From Bacillota bacterium (GTDB taxonomy: Bacteria; Bacillota; DTU030): a DNA stretch of 7,025 bases. Positions 4,766-7,025 of this stretch are shown here, piece by piece. The stretch covers positions 1 through 7,025 of the forward strand of contig DUVO01000248.1 in assembly GCA_012841005.1 (NCBI GenBank), in the 5' to 3' direction. Numbering within the stretch: position 1 is the stretch's first letter; each line of letters starts with the position of its first letter. The notes below the pieces were generated by a model that was not told the origin of the DNA, ran no database searches, and saw only the letters and a list, made by a program, of their open reading frames with translations. Made by a program: the position numbers and the translations under genes.

Positions 4766-6916
4766 ATGAAAATAAGAGTATTAATTATCGCAGTGTTGCT
4801 TGGCATGATGATAAACTTCCTGCCCGGATCTGCCGCCGCAGCAGGCGAAGTTTGGGACGGTGAAATGCCCGATTACAATGGTGGTTCAACATTCAGCGGC
4901 GGCAACGGTAGCTTCGAAGATCCCTATTTGATCAGCACCGCTGCTGACCTGGCGCAACTGTCGAAAAACGTCAATAGCGGCCTGGATTATAACGGCGTGT
5001 ATTTCCAAATGACGGCTGATATTGTTTTGAACGAGGACACTTCGAACTATATGAACTGGTGTACATCTCCACCGGCAAATCCATGGACGCCTATAGGTAC
5101 TTACACAGCTAGTGGTAGCGATATTGATTATCCTTTCAAAGGAACCTTCGACGGTGCTGGCTACACGGTAAGCGGGATATATATCAATGTCCCAGCTTCC
5201 AATTACCAGGGACTGTTCGCTTGGGTGGACGGTGGTACGATCAAAAATTTGGGAATTAAGGACAGTTATATTAAAGGCAATATATATATCGGTGGTGTGG
5301 CAGGGAGTAGTAATGGTGTTATTGAAAACTGCTATTACACAGGCAGCATCAGTGCTTCCGGCAATGCGGGCGGCGTAGTGGGGCAAAATAATGGTACAGT
5401 GCAATACTGCTGCAACACCGGTAGCCTCAGCGGCGGTTCATTAAACTGTATGGGCGGCGTAGTGGGCGTTAATAGAGGTACGATTGAAAACAGCTACAAC
5501 TCGGGCAGCGTCAGCAGTACCGGAAGCAATGTCGGTGGTGTGGTGGGATTAATTGGCTCTTATCTTTCTCCGTATACGATTAAAAACAGCTACAACACCG
5601 GCAGTGTTAGCGGCATTTCGGCTATCGGTGGGGTTGTGGGGCGAAACACTGGTAATGCTGCAGTTCAAGACTGCTATAACACCGGCAGCGTCAGCGGTAC
5701 CGAATCGGTCGGCGGTGTAGTGGGTACGAGCCGAGTTAGTGGAGGAAACCCAACTGTACAACACTGCTACAACTCGGGAAGCGTCAGCGGCACTACCGAT
5801 GTTGGTGGTGTAGTGGGGCGAAATGACGGGACAACAGCAGAAGTAACAGGTTGCTATTACGACAGGCAGATGTGCCCGGTAGGGGGAATAGGCGTCGACC
5901 AAGGCGAAGGAAGTGAGGCTGAAGGCAAGCTAACCTCCGAAATGACATCAGGTATTGCGTTCACTGGCTGGGATACAGCGGGAACCTGGACCCTTACAGC
6001 CGGCCTCTACCCCCGCCTTACCGGTATGCACGAAACCGACGCAGCGGCCTTTGTTTCGGTTTCCCCGGTCTTTCTGGAGGAACCCGAAACGGCGGCCAAG
6101 GTTGATTCAAACTTCACGTTAAGTACGGCTAACGGCGTGTCATGGGCTTCAAGCGACGACAGCGTCATCAGCATTTCCGGCGACACCGGGATGGTTGAAG
6201 GGGACGGCACCGCCGTTTTGACCGCATCCCTGAACGGCGCCGCCAAAAACGTTATCCTGACGGTGGATATAACTCCGCCGACGCTGCAGAGCGCAGCCCG
6301 TGACACCGACACCCAGATTACTGTGACGCTGAGTGAACCATCCCGCAACCTCGGAAAGCCAAACAACGGCGGGTTCACGGTCAAAAAGACGGGCACGGAT
6401 GAGACCTTCGAGGTCTCGGGGACGGCAGAGGGCGCCGACGCAAGCCAGGTAGTTCTTACCGTGGCTGATATAGCCACAGCCGCGGTTAAGGGCTTGACCG
6501 TTACATACACAGCGGGCGGAAACGAAAAGATCACAGATATTGCAGGGAACCCGATGGCGACGGACAGCGCAGGGGTTGCTATTGACCCATGGGCACCCAA
6601 GCTGGATACACCCGGAAGTCTATTATGGGATACCACAACTCCCGCCAAAGCGACCTGGGGCGCGGTAGCAAACGCTTCCAGCTACACCGTCCAGCTCTAC
6701 AAAGGCGGCATAGCCGGCGGCGACCCAGTAACCGTCGTAAATAGTGTCTACTACCATGATTTTACCCCTGCTATTACCGAACCTGGTAACTATACCTTTA
6801 CCGTGCAGGCGGTGGGTGACGGGGCGATGTATGCAGACAGCGACGTGTCCTCGCACTCGCCCAAATATGTCTATATAGCTCCGATTAACACAGCTTCACC
6901 CATATTTCGCAGGTAG
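4766..6916 (+). CDS. Exported GLUG-repeat protein with Ig-like and Fn3-like domains, C-terminus probably truncated
   Basis: The product has 716 aa. Residues 1-26 are a Sec signal peptide (MKIR, hydrophobic LIIAVLLGMMINFL, then SAAAA), with cleavage near 24-27. Residues 40-145 are the usual lead-in of GLUG/beta-helix proteins (GNGSFEDPYLISTAADLAQL, then Y.F.MTADI.L, WTPIG, F.GTFDGAGYTVSG). Residues 147-370 are a solenoid with one degenerate and seven clear GLUG units of the form GGVVG.N.GT..N.YNTGSVSG. Residues about 430-502 resemble a bacterial Ig-like (Big_2-type) domain (VSWASSDDSVISI.GDTGMV). Residues 503-608 form an Ig-like domain starting ITPPTLQSA and ending DIAGNPMA, like SwmB-type repeats. 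Residues 612-704 are Fn3-like (ATWGAVANASSYTVQLYKGG ... YTFTVQAVGDG). Such proteins act on the cell surface, usually in adhesion or ligand binding. Here no LPXTG, S-layer homology or other anchor follows; the tail after IAP (from 6884) is unlike the rest, which suggests truncation. It is second in a unit with the Cys-rich gene and probably controlled by the divergent regulator. Confidence 0.92.
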   Translation: MKIRVLIIAVLLGMMINFLPGSAAAAGEVWDGEMPDYNGGSTFSGGNGSFEDPYLISTAADLAQLSKNVNSGLDYNGVYFQMTADIVLNEDTSNYMNWCTSPPANPWTPIGTYTASGSDIDYPFKGTFDGAGYTVSGIYINVPASNYQGLFAWVDGGTIKNLGIKDSYIKGNIYIGGVAGSSNGVIENCYYTGSISASGNAGGVVGQNNGTVQYCCNTGSLSGGSLNCMGGVVGVNRGTIENSYNSGSVSSTGSNVGGVVGLIGSYLSPYTIKNSYNTGSVSGISAIGGVVGRNTGNAAVQDCYNTGSVSGTESVGGVVGTSRVSGGNPTVQHCYNSGSVSGTTDVGGVVGRNDGTTAEVTGCYYDRQMCPVGGIGVDQGEGSEAEGKLTSEMTSGIAFTGWDTAGTWTLTAGLYPRLTGMHETDAAAFVSVSPVFLEEPETAAKVDSNFTLSTANGVSWASSDDSVISISGDTGMVEGDGTAVLTASLNGAAKNVILTVDITPPTLQSAARDTDTQITVTLSEPSRNLGKPNNGGFTVKKTGTDETFEVSGTAEGADASQVVLTVADIATAAVKGLTVTYTAGGNEKITDIAGNPMATDSAGVAIDPWAPKLDTPGSLLWDTTTPAKATWGAVANASSYTVQLYKGGIAGGDPVTVVNSVYYHDFTPAITEPGNYTFTVQAVGDGAMYADSDVSSHSPKYVYIAPINTASPIFRR
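5288..5875 (+). repeat. Seven tandem GLUG-encoding repeats (about 75-95 bp each)
   Basis: Units begin at residues 175, 201, 229, 256, 287, 315 and 346, each opening with (I/V/A/M)GGV(V/A)G and closing with YNTGSVSG-like text. Their DNA is also similar: blocks such as AACACCGGCAGCGTCAGCGG and GGYGGTGTAGTGGG recur. This permits slippage or recombination that changes unit number. Unit length varies because some loops are longer (for example GLIGSYLSPY and GTSRVSGGNP). Confidence 0.85.
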
Positions 6917-6955
6917 GGCCAATTGAATTAAGGTTGCCATAACATAAATTTCCAA

Positions 6956-7025
6956 TTATTCTAACAGCACCTCATTAATAACAGCATAGCTGCCTATAGC
7001 TAGACCAAGTTTATTTATCAATTCA
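6956..7025 (-). CDS. Possible C-terminal end of a leftward gene (enters from the right edge)
   Basis: On the minus strand the frame reads KLGLAIGSYAVINEVLLE and ends at TAA (6956-6958), giving 22 codons from the window edge. The composition is protein-like (amphipathic, helix-forming) and differs from the GC-richer exported-protein gene beside it. No family can be named from so short a piece, and no terminator is seen between it and the end of the plus-strand gene. If real, the two genes are convergent. It could equally be chance or part of a mobile element. Confidence 0.3.
   Translation of the reverse strand, partial: ELINKLGLAIGSYAVINEVLLE

Noticed and set aside
4886..5404. Minus-strand 172-aa open frame
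   Set aside because: It is antisense to the GLUG protein; repetitive DNA with few TTA/CTA/TCA triplets keeps the reverse frame open. The 5549-5902 and 6007-6648 minus frames are alike.
5288..5875. CRISPR-like or noncoding tandem array
   Set aside because: The units are coding, of variable length, degenerate between copies, and translate into the GLUG motif.

Overview
The window looks like accessory chromosome from a low-to-mid-GC Gram-positive bacterium, probably a clostridial-type Bacillota. This is inferred from the purine-rich ribosome binding sites (GAGGAG, AAGGAGG, AAGGTGAGG), the sigma-A-type TTTACA/TATAAT promoter, the AbrB/SpoVT-type protein, and the pairing of a very large STAND-type regulator with a GLUG-repeat secreted protein. 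No genus can be named from the sequence alone.

Layout. Positions 1-307 hold the start of a leftward AbrB/SpoVT-family gene with a near-consensus promoter and three tandem 9-bp repeats over its transcription start. Positions 308-1413 are a graveyard. They contain an orphan leftward terminator (381-412), a C-terminal remnant of a secreted-type protein with an in-frame stop (439-663), about 120 bp with no recognisable content, and an internal fragment of a phytoene-desaturase-like FAD oxidoreductase (781-1413). That fragment has lost its FAD-binding N-terminus and its C-terminus. At about 1411-1417 it abuts, tail to tail, the 3' end of a 957-aa leftward regulator (1403-4276). The regulator has a P-loop ATPase, a helical TPR-like middle, an OmpR/SARP-type winged helix and the first part of a BTAD domain.

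A divergent control region (4277-4481) separates the regulator from a rightward two-gene unit: a 75-aa cysteine-rich small protein (4482-4709) and a 716-aa exported protein (4766-6916). The exported protein has a GLUG-repeat solenoid followed by Ig-like and Fn3-like domains. The control region has a TATAAT box without a good -35. A 12-bp tandem direct repeat ends 9 bp upstream of that box, and a perfect 9-bp dyad lies just downstream of the expected start. This arrangement resembles promoters activated by SARP/BTAD regulators.

The main hypothesis is a self-contained module. The ATP-dependent regulator would sense a signal and activate a divergent operon for a surface or secreted GLUG protein plus a small Cys-rich partner, through the direct repeats. 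The module appears to have been placed into, or rearranged against, decayed DNA on its left. On its right the exported protein ends without any wall anchor, next to AT-rich sequence carrying the end of another leftward reading frame.
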